Source of the DNA: Azospirillum sp. TSO22-1
GTDB lineage: Bacteria > Pseudomonadota > Alphaproteobacteria > Azospirillales > Azospirillaceae
Direction of reading: 5' to 3'
Assembly: GCF_003116015.1 (NCBI RefSeq)
Contig: NZ_LGQZ01000006.1
Span: 1-64,000, forward strand
DNA: 64,000 bases
Made by a program: the position numbers and the translations under genes. The notes under the pieces are model-generated. The model searched no databases. It worked only from the letters and a program-made list of their open reading frames with translations, and was not told where the DNA came from. Positions 31,132-39,795 of the stretch are shown piece by piece; the first letter of the stretch is position 1, and every line of letters starts with the position of its first letter.

Positions 31132-32247
31132 ATGACCAATGCCGGCGCGGCGGAACAGACCAGCGAGCCGACCTGGACGATCGAACAGTTGCGGGACCAC
31201 CTGCAGGCGGCGGTGGACCTCGAGTTCTGGACGATCCCCTTCTACATGTCGGCCATGTACTCGATCAAGGACGCGGGCACCGCGGCCTACCAGGCCATCC
31301 TGTCGGTGGTGAACCAGGAAATGCTGCACGTGCAGTTGGCGGCGAACCTGGCGAACGCCTACGGGCTGTCGCCGCGCTTCGCGCAGCCGGTCTACTACGG
31401 GCAGCACATCCCGCACCTGGACTTCGACCTGGATCACCCCGACCCGCGCGCGACGTTCTCGCCCTATTCGGCGGAGATCGGGCCATACGACCAGGAGCGG
31501 CTGAACACCTTCTGCCTGATCGAGTACCCGATGTGGATCGGCACCGAGACGCCGCGCGGCAACCCGGACGTCGCCACCTACGGCTCGATCGGCGAGTTCT
31601 ACAGCGCCGTCGCCGTCGGCGCCGCGCAGTTGAAGGACCACATCCGGCCGATCAACCAAGTCAACCACTTCGCCCGCTTCTACAACCACTTCAAGGGCAT
31701 GACGATCACCGAGGCGGGTGCCGCCGGCTTTCCGCAGGTGGCCAACATCGTCACGGCGATCTGCGACCAGGGCGAGGGGCGTAGTGACCAGGGCGTCTCG
31801 TGGACGCAGCACAGCGTGCCGAAGGCGTACCAGAACACCGCGGACGACACCGACCCGAACTGGTCGCACTTCCAGAAGTTCATGACGCTGTGGAACGCCG
31901 ACACTTACCCGGAGACCTACGAGGCGGTGACGAGCCCGGCCGCCGGCAGCGCCGGACACAAGGCGCAGCTGATCCTGGAGGCGAATTTCGATGCGTTCCT
32001 CGACGGCCTCGACGCCATGTTCTCCGGCGGCGACCCGAAGGCGTTCATGACGCAGATGTTCGCGCTGGGCGGCAACATCCTGAACTGCTGGAAGAACGGC
32101 GCGGTGCCGCGCTTCGGTCTGCCCATCGGCGCCGGCGTCGGCCTCGCCGCCGCGGCCGGCCGGCGGCAGTACCCGCCGCAGGACCGCATCGCCAGGGGGC
32201 TGCCGCCGATCCGCACGGCGCCGCGCAAGGCGGTGGTGTCCGCCTGA
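31132..32247 (+). CDS. Ferritin-like protein of the VioB/RebD iminophenylpyruvate dimer synthase family
   Basis: Protein of 371 residues. The N-terminal half (about 15-230) matches the ferritin-like domain found in VioB and RebD: LQAAVDLEFWTIPFYMSAMYSI with E31, then NQEMLHVQ with E63 and H66, then further acids and histidines in the second helix pair. In VioB/RebD this region takes part in oxidative coupling of imines made by an amino-acid oxidase. Here the large heme domain of VioB is absent; the C-terminus (about 320-371) is low-complexity. It is first of a cluster with LodA and LodB, 108 bases upstream of lodA. Metal binding and an oxidative role are likely; the substrate is unknown. Confidence 0.8.
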   Translation: MTNAGAAEQTSEPTWTIEQLRDHLQAAVDLEFWTIPFYMSAMYSIKDAGTAAYQAILSVVNQEMLHVQLAANLANAYGLSPRFAQPVYYGQHIPHLDFDLDHPDPRATFSPYSAEIGPYDQERLNTFCLIEYPMWIGTETPRGNPDVATYGSIGEFYSAVAVGAAQLKDHIRPINQVNHFARFYNHFKGMTITEAGAAGFPQVANIVTAICDQGEGRSDQGVSWTQHSVPKAYQNTADDTDPNWSHFQKFMTLWNADTYPETYEAVTSPAAGSAGHKAQLILEANFDAFLDGLDAMFSGGDPKAFMTQMFALGGNILNCWKNGAVPRFGLPIGAGVGLAAAAGRRQYPPQDRIARGLPPIRTAPRKAVVSA

Positions 32248-32355
32248 GCGGCGCGCTCTGCCCCACCCGATCCCGGCCGGGGACCCGGATGCGGCGCGCT
32301 CAGGGCGCGCGTGCCGGCACCCCGCTTCGACACGCATGAGTTCACGGAGACGAGC

Positions 32356-34392
32356 ATGACGTCGAGCGTTTTCCGCATCCACCCCGCCATCGGGTTCGCC
32401 CGCGTCGGCGACAGCGAGGAGTACTATCTGGCGCCGGAGACCATGGCCGGCATGCCGGTGCCCGGCAAGCCCGGCCTGACCGGCGGCCTGCCCGTCAAGC
32501 CCGGCACCGAGGACGAGCCGATCACCGCCAGCGACCTGCGCGACGCCGACGGCCGGCTGAAGCGGCAGGCTGCCCGCTTCCGCGTCTTCGCCTACCCGGC
32601 CGATGGGGCCGCCGCCTATCCGGCCGGCGGCGGCACCGAGGTGAAGCTCGGCGACCGGGTCGGCGACAAGACCGTCGTCGACATCATCTGGACCGTCCAC
32701 GTCGCCAACAAGAAGGGCAACGCCTACGTGCTCGACGTGCCGGGCTACGACGGCTCGATCATCGAGCGCTATGCCGACGGCCGCACGCCGCCGCTGCGCA
32801 ACGTTCAGAGCGAGGTGGGCCAGACCTCGCTGACCGTCCAGGTGCCCAACGTCAACGACCCGGAGCGCGTCAAGGCCTGGACCACCGACCCCGGCCCGCG
32901 CGCCGTCGGCAGGGACCTGCGCAAGGCCGCCTTCGACGCCGCCACCGAGGCGCGCGCCGGCACGACCGCGCTGCCCGGCTATACCAAGCTGTTCCCGGCT
33001 GGCGACCCCAACACGGTCTACGCGCCGCGCGGCGCCATCGACACGCTGGGCCACATCGAGACCGACGACCAGGGCCGGCTGATCGTGCTGGGCGGCTACG
33101 GCCGTGCCTGCTCGGTCAACGGCTACCAGGTGCTCGGCTCCGACGTGGACAACGACGGCTGGTTCGACGACACCAGCGACGGCCCGGTGACCGCCACCCT
33201 GGTGCTGCAGGGCGCGGACGGCGCGCTCGTGCACGTGGACGCCGGGCAGGCCTGGGTGGTGACCGCCGACCCGGCCTACGCGCCGCAAATCCTCAACACC
33301 GTCTCGCTGTGGGACGAGCTGTACGACACCTTCGTGCGCTCCTTCGACCTGCAGCCGGAGCTGTACACCCGCCAGGACGGCTACAAGCGCGACTACGCGC
33401 CGTCCTTCCCCGACCATGTCGAGCCGGTCTTCAAGGCCGCCTCGCTGCAGGAGTGGACCACCAACCTGCCGGGCATGGCGCGTCAGGCGCACAGGATGGT
33501 CGGCGAGATCTCGGCCAAGGACGACCCGGCGCGGACGATCATGGCCGGCCTCGCCTTCGTGCGCGACCCGAACCTGCCGACCCAGTCCAACCTCGGCGCG
33601 CCGCTGATGCCGCTGGGTCTCGGCGATTCCGGCAAGGCGTTCCTGTCGCCCACCTACACGCAGTACTTCTTCCTGGAGCAGTGGGACAAGGGCCGCTTCG
33701 AGGCGGAGCCGTCGCGCCCGCTGGGCGCCGGCGAGCGGCTGGACCGCGCGGCGCTGTCGGCCTGCCTGGGCGGCCGTTTCAGCCCGGGTATCGACCTGAC
33801 CTTCACGGTGCGCCAGCCCGACGTCTATCAGATGGACTGGTGGGAGGTCGGGCCGTTCCGCATCGCCGCCCGGCCGCTGAGCTATTCCCGCGCCGTCCCC
33901 GGACAGCCGTTCCTGACCGGCGGCTACGTGCCGCTGAACAGCGGGCACGATACGGTGGAGCCGGGCGACATGACCAAGTTCATGTCGGTGCCCTGGCACA
34001 CCGACTACAACTCCTGCGCCACGCACCCGACCTCGCCGTCGGTGCGCAACATCACGACGCTGTACTGGTCGTGGCCGGCGCAGCGCCCGGTCCACGTCCG
34101 GGTCGCCGCAGAGGTGCAGCCGGACGGCGAACTCGGGCCCTACCGCTACTCGGTGCGCGGCACCGGCACCGGCGACCCGGATCCGGCGAACCAGGGCCGC
34201 TACCAGGACCGCGGCCAGATCATCCCGAACTGGTCGAGCATCGGCGTGGTGCTGCAGGGCTCGGCCATCGACACGGTGCCGGGCAAGGCGATGCCGCCCA
34301 ACGCCTTCCTGGAGGCGGAGAGCCGCCTGGACGGCCTGCCCGACCCGGCCGTCGAGCCGTGGCCGATGAACGAGCTGGAGCCGACCGTCTGA
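32356..34392 (+). CDS. lodA: LodA-like cysteine tryptophylquinone amino-acid oxidase
   Basis: Quinoprotein oxidase of 678 residues. LodA (L-lysine 6-oxidase) and GoxA (glycine oxidase) deaminate amino acids and release hydrogen peroxide, using a CTQ cofactor made from their own Cys and Trp. The expected pair is C470 in SACLGGRFSPGID and W547 in SVPWHTDYNSC, followed by YWSWPAQRP. The N-terminus IHPAIGFARVG is a hallmark of the family. GGAG precedes the ATG at 32356 by ten bases. The following gene is LodB, needed for cofactor formation, so the enzyme should be active. Which amino acid it uses cannot be told. No Sec signal peptide is seen, as in LodA. Confidence 0.9.
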   Translation: MTSSVFRIHPAIGFARVGDSEEYYLAPETMAGMPVPGKPGLTGGLPVKPGTEDEPITASDLRDADGRLKRQAARFRVFAYPADGAAAYPAGGGTEVKLGDRVGDKTVVDIIWTVHVANKKGNAYVLDVPGYDGSIIERYADGRTPPLRNVQSEVGQTSLTVQVPNVNDPERVKAWTTDPGPRAVGRDLRKAAFDAATEARAGTTALPGYTKLFPAGDPNTVYAPRGAIDTLGHIETDDQGRLIVLGGYGRACSVNGYQVLGSDVDNDGWFDDTSDGPVTATLVLQGADGALVHVDAGQAWVVTADPAYAPQILNTVSLWDELYDTFVRSFDLQPELYTRQDGYKRDYAPSFPDHVEPVFKAASLQEWTTNLPGMARQAHRMVGEISAKDDPARTIMAGLAFVRDPNLPTQSNLGAPLMPLGLGDSGKAFLSPTYTQYFFLEQWDKGRFEAEPSRPLGAGERLDRAALSACLGGRFSPGIDLTFTVRQPDVYQMDWWEVGPFRIAARPLSYSRAVPGQPFLTGGYVPLNSGHDTVEPGDMTKFMSVPWHTDYNSCATHPTSPSVRNITTLYWSWPAQRPVHVRVAAEVQPDGELGPYRYSVRGTGTGDPDPANQGRYQDRGQIIPNWSSIGVVLQGSAIDTVPGKAMPPNAFLEAESRLDGLPDPAVEPWPMNELEPTV

Positions 34393-35525
34393 TGTCCCGC
34401 TGGGACGTGGTGGTCCTGGGCGGGGGGCCGGCGGGGTGCGGAACCGCGCTGGCCCTCCGGCGCCGGGGCGTTGAACGGGTGCTGGTCGTCGAGGCCGGCA
34501 CCTACGGCGCGGTGCGCATCGGCGAGAGCGTGCCGCCCGACATCCGCGCCGTCCTCGGCGGGGACCTCGGCCTGTGGGACGCGTTCCTCGCCGAGGGGCA
34601 CGAGCCCTGCTTCGGCAGCCGCTCGGCCTGGGGCAGCGACGTGCTGGGCTTCAACGACTTCCTGTTCAACCCGCACGGCCACGGCTGGCACCTCGACCGC
34701 CGCCGCTTCGACGCGTTCCTGGCGCGTCAGGCGGCGGAGGGCGGGATCGCCGTGGCCACCGGCGTCCGCTTCGCCGGGTCGGAGGAGCTGGAAGGGGGCG
34801 GGCACCGCCTGCACCTGTCCGGCGCCGACGGCAGCGCGGCCGTGGTGGAGGCCGGCATCGTGGTCGACGCCACCGGGCCGCGGGGGCGCTTCGCGCGCCT
34901 TCGGGGGGCGCGGGCGCGGCCACTCGACCGGCTGGTGTTCGTCGCCGGCTTCTTCGGCCTGCCGGAAGGCGGACCACTCACCCGACAGACCATGCTGGAG
35001 GCAGCGGAGCACGGCTGGTGGTACGCCGCCCGCCTGCCGGACACGCGCTGCGTGGTGGCGCTCGCCGCCGACGCGGAGGAGGTGCGGGCATCAGGCCTGA
35101 CCCGGCCCGACGCGTTCCTGGACCGGCTGCGCCGCACCCGCCACCTGCTGCCGGCGCTCGACGGCTCGGGCCTGGAAGATGGCAGCGTGGCGACCTGGGT
35201 GGCGGTCTCCTACCTACGCGAGCGGGTGGCGGGGGCCAACTGGCTGGCGGTCGGCGACGCGGCTTCGGGCTACGACCCGCTGTCCTCGCAGGGCATCCAG
35301 AAGGCACTGACCGACGCGGTGGACGCCGCCGACGCCATCGCCGCGAGGCTGGGCGGCGGGACGGACCTCGGCACGCACTATCCGCACGCGGTGAACGGCC
35401 GCTTCGCCGACTACCTGTACAACCGCAACCGCTTCTACGCGACCGAGGCGCGCTGGCCCGATGCCTCCTTCTGGTGCAACCGCCGCGCCCGCACGGAGCT
35501 GCGGCCGGCCGCGGGGCGGGCCTAA
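34392..35525 (+). CDS. lodB: LodB-like FAD-dependent maturation protein
   Basis: Flavoprotein of 377 residues of the tryptophan-halogenase/monooxygenase-like group. An N-terminal dinucleotide site GGGPAGCG (9-16) and a later GDAASGYDPLSSQG motif for FAD are visible. The start overlaps the lodA stop (TGATG), so expression is coupled. In Marinomonas, LodB is required to convert the Cys and Trp of LodA to the quinone cofactor, probably by hydroxylating Trp. A halogenase role is unlikely in this setting. The operon ends at a palindromic terminator. Confidence 0.88.
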   Translation: MSRWDVVVLGGGPAGCGTALALRRRGVERVLVVEAGTYGAVRIGESVPPDIRAVLGGDLGLWDAFLAEGHEPCFGSRSAWGSDVLGFNDFLFNPHGHGWHLDRRRFDAFLARQAAEGGIAVATGVRFAGSEELEGGGHRLHLSGADGSAAVVEAGIVVDATGPRGRFARLRGARARPLDRLVFVAGFFGLPEGGPLTRQTMLEAAEHGWWYAARLPDTRCVVALAADAEEVRASGLTRPDAFLDRLRRTRHLLPALDGSGLEDGSVATWVAVSYLRERVAGANWLAVGDAASGYDPLSSQGIQKALTDAVDAADAIAARLGGGTDLGTHYPHAVNGRFADYLYNRNRFYATEARWPDASFWCNRRARTELRPAAGRA

Positions 35526-35557
35526 AGCCCCTCTCCCGTCGAGGGAGAGGGGCTTCT
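35525..35557. repeat. GC-rich palindromic element, copy 3 (bidirectional terminator)
   Basis: AAGCCCCTCTCCC (35525-35537) and GGGAGAGGGGCTT (35543-35555) form a perfect 13-bp stem with a five-base loop, in the 36-base gap between lodB and a convergent gene. The cleanest copy of the family. Confidence 0.85.
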
Positions 35558-35561
35558 CGCT

Positions 35562-36434
35562 TTACTGCTTGACCAGCGTCGCCACCGAGATGTGCGGCCA
35601 GTCGATGTTGTCGAAGTTCAGGATGACGGTCTGGGTGTACTGCAGCTGCTGGAACTGCGTGCCGTCGGCCTGCTCGACCGTCTCGATCCAGAAGATGGCG
35701 TCGAGCTTGGTCGCGTTGGCGTTGGCGGTGACGAACGGGATGTTGACGATGCCGCCGACCGGCTGCGTCGACACCTGGATCACCTGGGTGCGCACCACCT
35801 TCATCCCCTTCTCCGCCTGGGCCTCCAGGGCGTTGCTCAGCAGGATGTTGGGGTTGATCTGCGCACCGCGCGGGATGCCGGCGGGCAGCGCCGGGTTGGT
35901 GTACGGGTCGATGTAGCCGGCGCGCTTCAGCTTCGGGTCGTCGCCGGTGGGGATGGTGCTGACCTCGTCGATGGTCGGGCCGCCGACGACGTCCTTCAGG
36001 AAGGTGCTCTGCGCCAGCAGGGAGTCGCCGTGCGGGATGGTCGACTGGCGCACGATGGTGGCCGGCGCCTCGGGATCGGTGGTCGCCGGCACGTTCAGCC
36101 ACAGGCCGGGCTCGACGTGCAGGCCCTCGAAGGTGGTGGCGTCGCTGACCTGCTGCAGGTAGTGCAGGCCGAACAGGCTGATGTCGCCCTGCACCGAGCC
36201 GCGGTTCGGGATGGCGCCGCCGACCGGGGTGAAGCTCAGCGTCTCGATGGTGGCGTTCAGCTTGAGGCGGAAGCCACCGTTGCCGGTGGGCAACGCCACC
36301 ACGTTGAAGCCGCCGCCGACCCAGGTGCCCGGCAGGTCGGCCAGCAGGCCCAACTGGTCGGCCTGGATGGCCGGCGGCGGGCTGGCGCGCAGCGGACGGC
36401 GGAGCCCCTCGTCGAGTTCTATAACCAAAGTCAT
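35562..36434 (-). CDS. Heme-binding-like beta-barrel protein of unknown role
   Basis: Protein of 290 residues, cytoplasmic by appearance (no signal peptide or membrane segment). It starts LGLLADLPGTWVGGGFN (about 28-44), resembling the first strand of nitrobindin/fatty-acid-binding-type barrels (LPGTW), and is otherwise rich in beta strands. Proteins of this length and start are often labelled heme-binding, but I see no decisive ligand residue. GAGGAG precedes the ATG. It is convergent with lodB and ends only 36 bases from it. A link to the oxidase cluster is possible but unproven. Confidence 0.55.
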   Translation of the reverse strand: MTLVIELDEGLRRPLRASPPPAIQADQLGLLADLPGTWVGGGFNVVALPTGNGGFRLKLNATIETLSFTPVGGAIPNRGSVQGDISLFGLHYLQQVSDATTFEGLHVEPGLWLNVPATTDPEAPATIVRQSTIPHGDSLLAQSTFLKDVVGGPTIDEVSTIPTGDDPKLKRAGYIDPYTNPALPAGIPRGAQINPNILLSNALEAQAEKGMKVVRTQVIQVSTQPVGGIVNIPFVTANANATKLDAIFWIETVEQADGTQFQQLQYTQTVILNFDNIDWPHISVATLVKQ

Positions 36435-36634
36435 GCCGTGTTCTCCTCGCCTTGATTATTGGACGCGCCAGGAACAGCCGTCCCCGTTCCGGCCCGCAAG
36501 AGCAGTACCGGTGGCGCCGTTGACGTCGTTTTCGGATAGCGCGAGTTGAATGCTATGGATACAACCGACGGGAAGCAACGCAAATTGTCGGGAATGCTGT
36601 GGCGATATGCGGCAATTCTTTGCACGCGCCTCGG

Positions 36635-37792
36635 TCAGGCCACCCGCTCCAGCAGCGTCGCCAGCCCCAGACCGCCGCCGATGCCCAGCGTCGCCAGACC
36701 GCGCTGGCCGGGCGCCAGCTCGCTGAACAGCCGGGTCACCAGCACCGCGCCCGACGCCCCGTAGGGGTGGCCGAGCGCCAGCGCGCCGCCGCCGACGCTG
36801 ACCGTGTCCTCGGGGATGCCGAGGGTGTCCAGGCAGGCCAGCACCTGCGCGGCGAACGCCTCGTTGAACTCGACCAGGTCGATGGCGTCGAGGCGGAGAC
36901 CGGGGTTGCGCGCCAGCAGCCGGCGCACCGCCGGGATCGGGCCGGTGCCCAGCAGGTTCGGGTCGACGCCGGCGGCGGCCGAGTCCGCCACCCGCAGGCC
37001 GCGGGCGCCGGCCATGGCGGCGAAGCGCCGTTCCGACACCACCGCGACCACCGCGGCGCCGTCGTTGACCGGGCAGGCGTTGCCGGCGGTCACCGTGCCG
37101 CCGGGCATGAACACCGGCGGCAGGCGGGCCAGCTTCTCCGCGCTGGTGTCGGGACGCGGGCACTCGTCGCGGTCGACGACGCGGCCGTCCGGCAGCACCA
37201 GCGGCACGATCTCGCGGGCAAAGCGGCCGGTGGCCTGGGACTCCACCGCCTTGCGGTGGCTGGCCAGCGCGAAGGCGTCCTGGCGCTCGCGGGTGATGCC
37301 CCAGGCGCGGGCGACGTTCTCCGCCGCCACGCCCATCTCCGGGTCGCCGACGCTGTCCGGCGCGAAGCGCGCACGGTCGTAGAAGCGCGGCGAGCGCCAG
37401 GGGGTGGCCGGCTTCTCCACGCGCCAGGGGGCGGTGCTGGTGCTCTCGACGCCGCCGGCCAGATAGACCTCGCCGGCCCCGGCCTCGATCAGGCGGGCGG
37501 CCATGTTGATCGCCTCCAGGCCGGAGCCGCACTGCCGGTCGACGGTGACGCCCGGCACCTCCACCGGCAGCCCGGCGGCCAGCGCCGACAGCCGCGCCAC
37601 GTTGCCGCCGGGACCGACGGCGTTGCCCAGCAGCACGTCGTCCACCTCGCCCGGCTCCAGGCCGGCGTCGGCCAGCACGGCGCGGATCACCGGGGCGGCC
37701 AGTTCCTCCACGGGCAGGTCGCGCAGGCTGCCGCCGATGCGGCCGATGGGGGTGCGGCGGGCGGCGACGATGACGGCGCGGCGCTGGCTCAT
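36635..37792 (-). CDS. Thiolase-family protein lacking the second catalytic cysteine
   Basis: Acetyl-CoA acetyltransferase-like protein of 385 residues. The acyl-accepting cysteine C88 is present (VDRQCGSG), as are NEAF and the GHPYGASG histidine motif. At the C-terminus the usual CxGGGxG is GIGGGLG: the cysteine that acts as general base in thiolases is replaced by glycine. The protein may be a thiolase with altered chemistry or a different Claisen-type or acyltransferase enzyme. The start overlaps the ligase stop (ATGA); it is the last gene of the six-gene operon with the BioMNY transporter. The frame is open upstream, but MSQRRAVIVAARRTPIG is the standard thiolase start. Confidence 0.82.
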   Translation of the reverse strand: MSQRRAVIVAARRTPIGRIGGSLRDLPVEELAAPVIRAVLADAGLEPGEVDDVLLGNAVGPGGNVARLSALAAGLPVEVPGVTVDRQCGSGLEAINMAARLIEAGAGEVYLAGGVESTSTAPWRVEKPATPWRSPRFYDRARFAPDSVGDPEMGVAAENVARAWGITRERQDAFALASHRKAVESQATGRFAREIVPLVLPDGRVVDRDECPRPDTSAEKLARLPPVFMPGGTVTAGNACPVNDGAAVVAVVSERRFAAMAGARGLRVADSAAAGVDPNLLGTGPIPAVRRLLARNPGLRLDAIDLVEFNEAFAAQVLACLDTLGIPEDTVSVGGGALALGHPYGASGAVLVTRLFSELAPGQRGLATLGIGGGLGLATLLERVA

Positions 37793-39228
37793 CGGATCTC
37801 CTCCACCCGCGGGTCGCCGGTCTCGATCCAGGTGCGCAGGGTGGTGCCCGCCAGCTTGCCGCTGGTGGTCAGCGGCAGATCCCGCACGGCGTAAAAATGG
37901 CGCGGGCACTTGTGGACGTCTAGCCGGCCGCGGCACCACGCGCGCAGCTCCGCCAGCGACGGCGGAGCATCCCCGCGTCCGCGCAGCACGGCGCAGATCT
38001 CCTGCCCCCAGTACGGGTCGGGGCGGCCGAAGACGTGCGCCTCCTCGACCGCCGGGTGGGCCTTCAGCGCCGCCTCGACCTCCGCCGGGTAGACGTTGAG
38101 GCCGCCGGAGATCAGCATGTCGCCCTCCCGCCCGATCAGGTGCAGGAAGCCGTGCCCGTCCAGCCAGCCGCGGTCGCCCACCGTCGCCCAGCCGCCCTCC
38201 GTGCGGAAGCCGGCGCCGTCCGCCGGGCCGACATAGCCGCGGCTGAGCATAGCGCTGCGCACCCACACCGTGCCGGGCTCGCCGGGTTCGGCCGGGGCGC
38301 CGTCATCGCGGCGCAGGTCAATCTCCACGCCGCGGAAGGCGCGGCCGACGGACTCCGGCGGGCACGCCTCCGTCGAGGCGGCGACGCTGACGAAGCTCAG
38401 CTCCGACGCGCCGTAGTATTCGTAGACGGCCGCCCCGGAAAACACCCCGGCCAGCTCCGCGCGCAGCTGCGGCGACAGCTTGGCGCCGGCCGAGACGATG
38501 CGGCGCACCTCGGGGAAGCGCGCCCCGCCGGCCGCGCGCAGCAGCGCCACCAGCATGGTCGGCACCGCCACCACCGCGGTCAGCCGGTGCCGGGCCAGCG
38601 CGTCCACCGCCTCCGCCGCGTCGAACTTGCGCAGCAGGTGCACCGAGGCGCCCGCCGCCAGCCCCTCCACCGCGCCGTACAGGCCCAGGCCGTGCACCAG
38701 CGGCCCCGGCACCAGGATGCGGTCGTCCGCGGTGACGCCGAACTCGGCCCACCCCGCCTCCAGCGTCGCCGCCCAGGAGCTCTGGTCGCGGGTGAACGCC
38801 TTCGGCCGGCTGGTGGTGCCCGACGTGAAGCCGATCAGGAACGGCCGGTCCGGCGGCACCGGGCGCAGAGCCGCCGCCGGCTGCGCCGCGATCCAGGTGC
38901 TTGCGGCGTCCGCGTCGTCGAACAGCCGGTCGAGCGGCAGGGAGTCCAGCACCGCGGCGCGCTGCGGCGGGCTCCATTTCGGGTCGAGGATCACTGCCAC
39001 GCCGCCGGCCAGCACGGTGCCGAGGAACAGCGCCAGGAACTCCGCCCCGTTGCCGAGCAGCAGGCCGACCCGCGCCCCCTCCCCATCTCTTCGTTGGGGC
39101 ACCCCCACCGCCACCCGGCGCGCCCGGTCGAGCAGCGCGCCGAAGGTCACGGCCTCGCCGCCGACCCACAGCGCCGGCTTGTCCGGATGCCGTTCGGCGA
39201 AAGTAACGAAGGGGGCGGCGAAGGACAT
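37789..39228 (-). CDS. AMP-forming acyl-CoA ligase
   Basis: Acyl-CoA synthetase of 479 residues of the ANL superfamily. The ATP-binding loop is FTSGTTSRPK (134-143); the adenylation motif YEYYGASELSF and the C-terminal catalytic lysine in LPLTTSGKL are present. It is shorter than most long-chain ligases, in the range of benzoate, cyclohexane-carboxylate or pimelate-type ligases. The start (39228) overlaps the bioY stop as ATGA, so it is coupled to the biotin transporter. This suggests a carboxylate related to biotin or its precursors (biotin itself, pimelate) as substrate; that is inference. Confidence 0.85.
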   Translation of the reverse strand: MSFAAPFVTFAERHPDKPALWVGGEAVTFGALLDRARRVAVGVPQRRDGEGARVGLLLGNGAEFLALFLGTVLAGGVAVILDPKWSPPQRAAVLDSLPLDRLFDDADAASTWIAAQPAAALRPVPPDRPFLIGFTSGTTSRPKAFTRDQSSWAATLEAGWAEFGVTADDRILVPGPLVHGLGLYGAVEGLAAGASVHLLRKFDAAEAVDALARHRLTAVVAVPTMLVALLRAAGGARFPEVRRIVSAGAKLSPQLRAELAGVFSGAAVYEYYGASELSFVSVAASTEACPPESVGRAFRGVEIDLRRDDGAPAEPGEPGTVWVRSAMLSRGYVGPADGAGFRTEGGWATVGDRGWLDGHGFLHLIGREGDMLISGGLNVYPAEVEAALKAHPAVEEAHVFGRPDPYWGQEICAVLRGRGDAPPSLAELRAWCRGRLDVHKCPRHFYAVRDLPLTTSGKLAGTTLRTWIETGDPRVEEIR

Positions 39229-39782
39229 CAGTGCGCGGCCAGCGTCGGGTAGCCGCGCCGCACCGCGGCGGCAGCGAACGCGGCGACGCCGGCCTTGATC
39301 AGGTCGCCGGGAACGAAGGCGAGCGAGCCGTACAGCGCCTTCTCGACCGGCAGGCCGCCGACCAGCACCAGCCACGGCACGCCCAGCGCGTACACCGCGC
39401 CGATGCCGCCCAGCGCGCAGGCGACGAACAGCGTCAGCACGTTGCCGCCGCGCGGCAGCCGCTCGGCCAGCCAGCCGATGACGAAGGCGCCCAGCGGAAA
39501 GCCCAGCAGGAAGCCGCCGGTCGGCCCCAGCACGACGCCGAAGCCGCCGCGCCCGCCGGCCAGCAGCGGCAGCCCCGCCAGCACCAGCAGCACGAACAGC
39601 ACCAGCGCCAGCCCGCCGCGCTTGGCGCCCAGCAGCGCGCCGGCCAGCATGACGCCCAGCGTCTGCGCGGTGACCGGCACCGGGATGAAGGCCAGGGGGA
39701 TCGGCGGCAGCAGGCCGAGCGCCGCGACGATGGCGGCGAACAGGGCGCAGTGGACGAGGTCTCGGGTGGACAGGGTGGTCAC
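39228..39782 (-). CDS. bioY: Biotin ECF transporter substrate-binding subunit BioY
   Basis: Membrane S-component of 184 residues with about six hydrophobic helices. Typical BioY features: IPVPVTAQTLGVMLAGALLG near the N-terminus and GPTGGFLLGFPLGAFVIGWLAE in the middle. A GTG start is chosen because AAGGAG lies eight bases before it; an ATG at 39830 has no such site. It follows bioN by 13 bases and overlaps the ligase gene. Together with BioM and BioN it forms a complete tripartite biotin importer. Confidence 0.93.
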   Translation of the reverse strand: MTTLSTRDLVHCALFAAIVAALGLLPPIPLAFIPVPVTAQTLGVMLAGALLGAKRGGLALVLFVLLVLAGLPLLAGGRGGFGVVLGPTGGFLLGFPLGAFVIGWLAERLPRGGNVLTLFVACALGGIGAVYALGVPWLVLVGGLPVEKALYGSLAFVPGDLIKAGVAAFAAAAVRRGYPTLAAH

Positions 39783-39795
39783 GTGTGCTTCTCCT

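Noticed and set aside
34392..35525. Tryptophan halogenase
   Set aside because: The fold family is shared, but overlap with lodA and cluster context indicate LodB, the cofactor-maturation flavoprotein.
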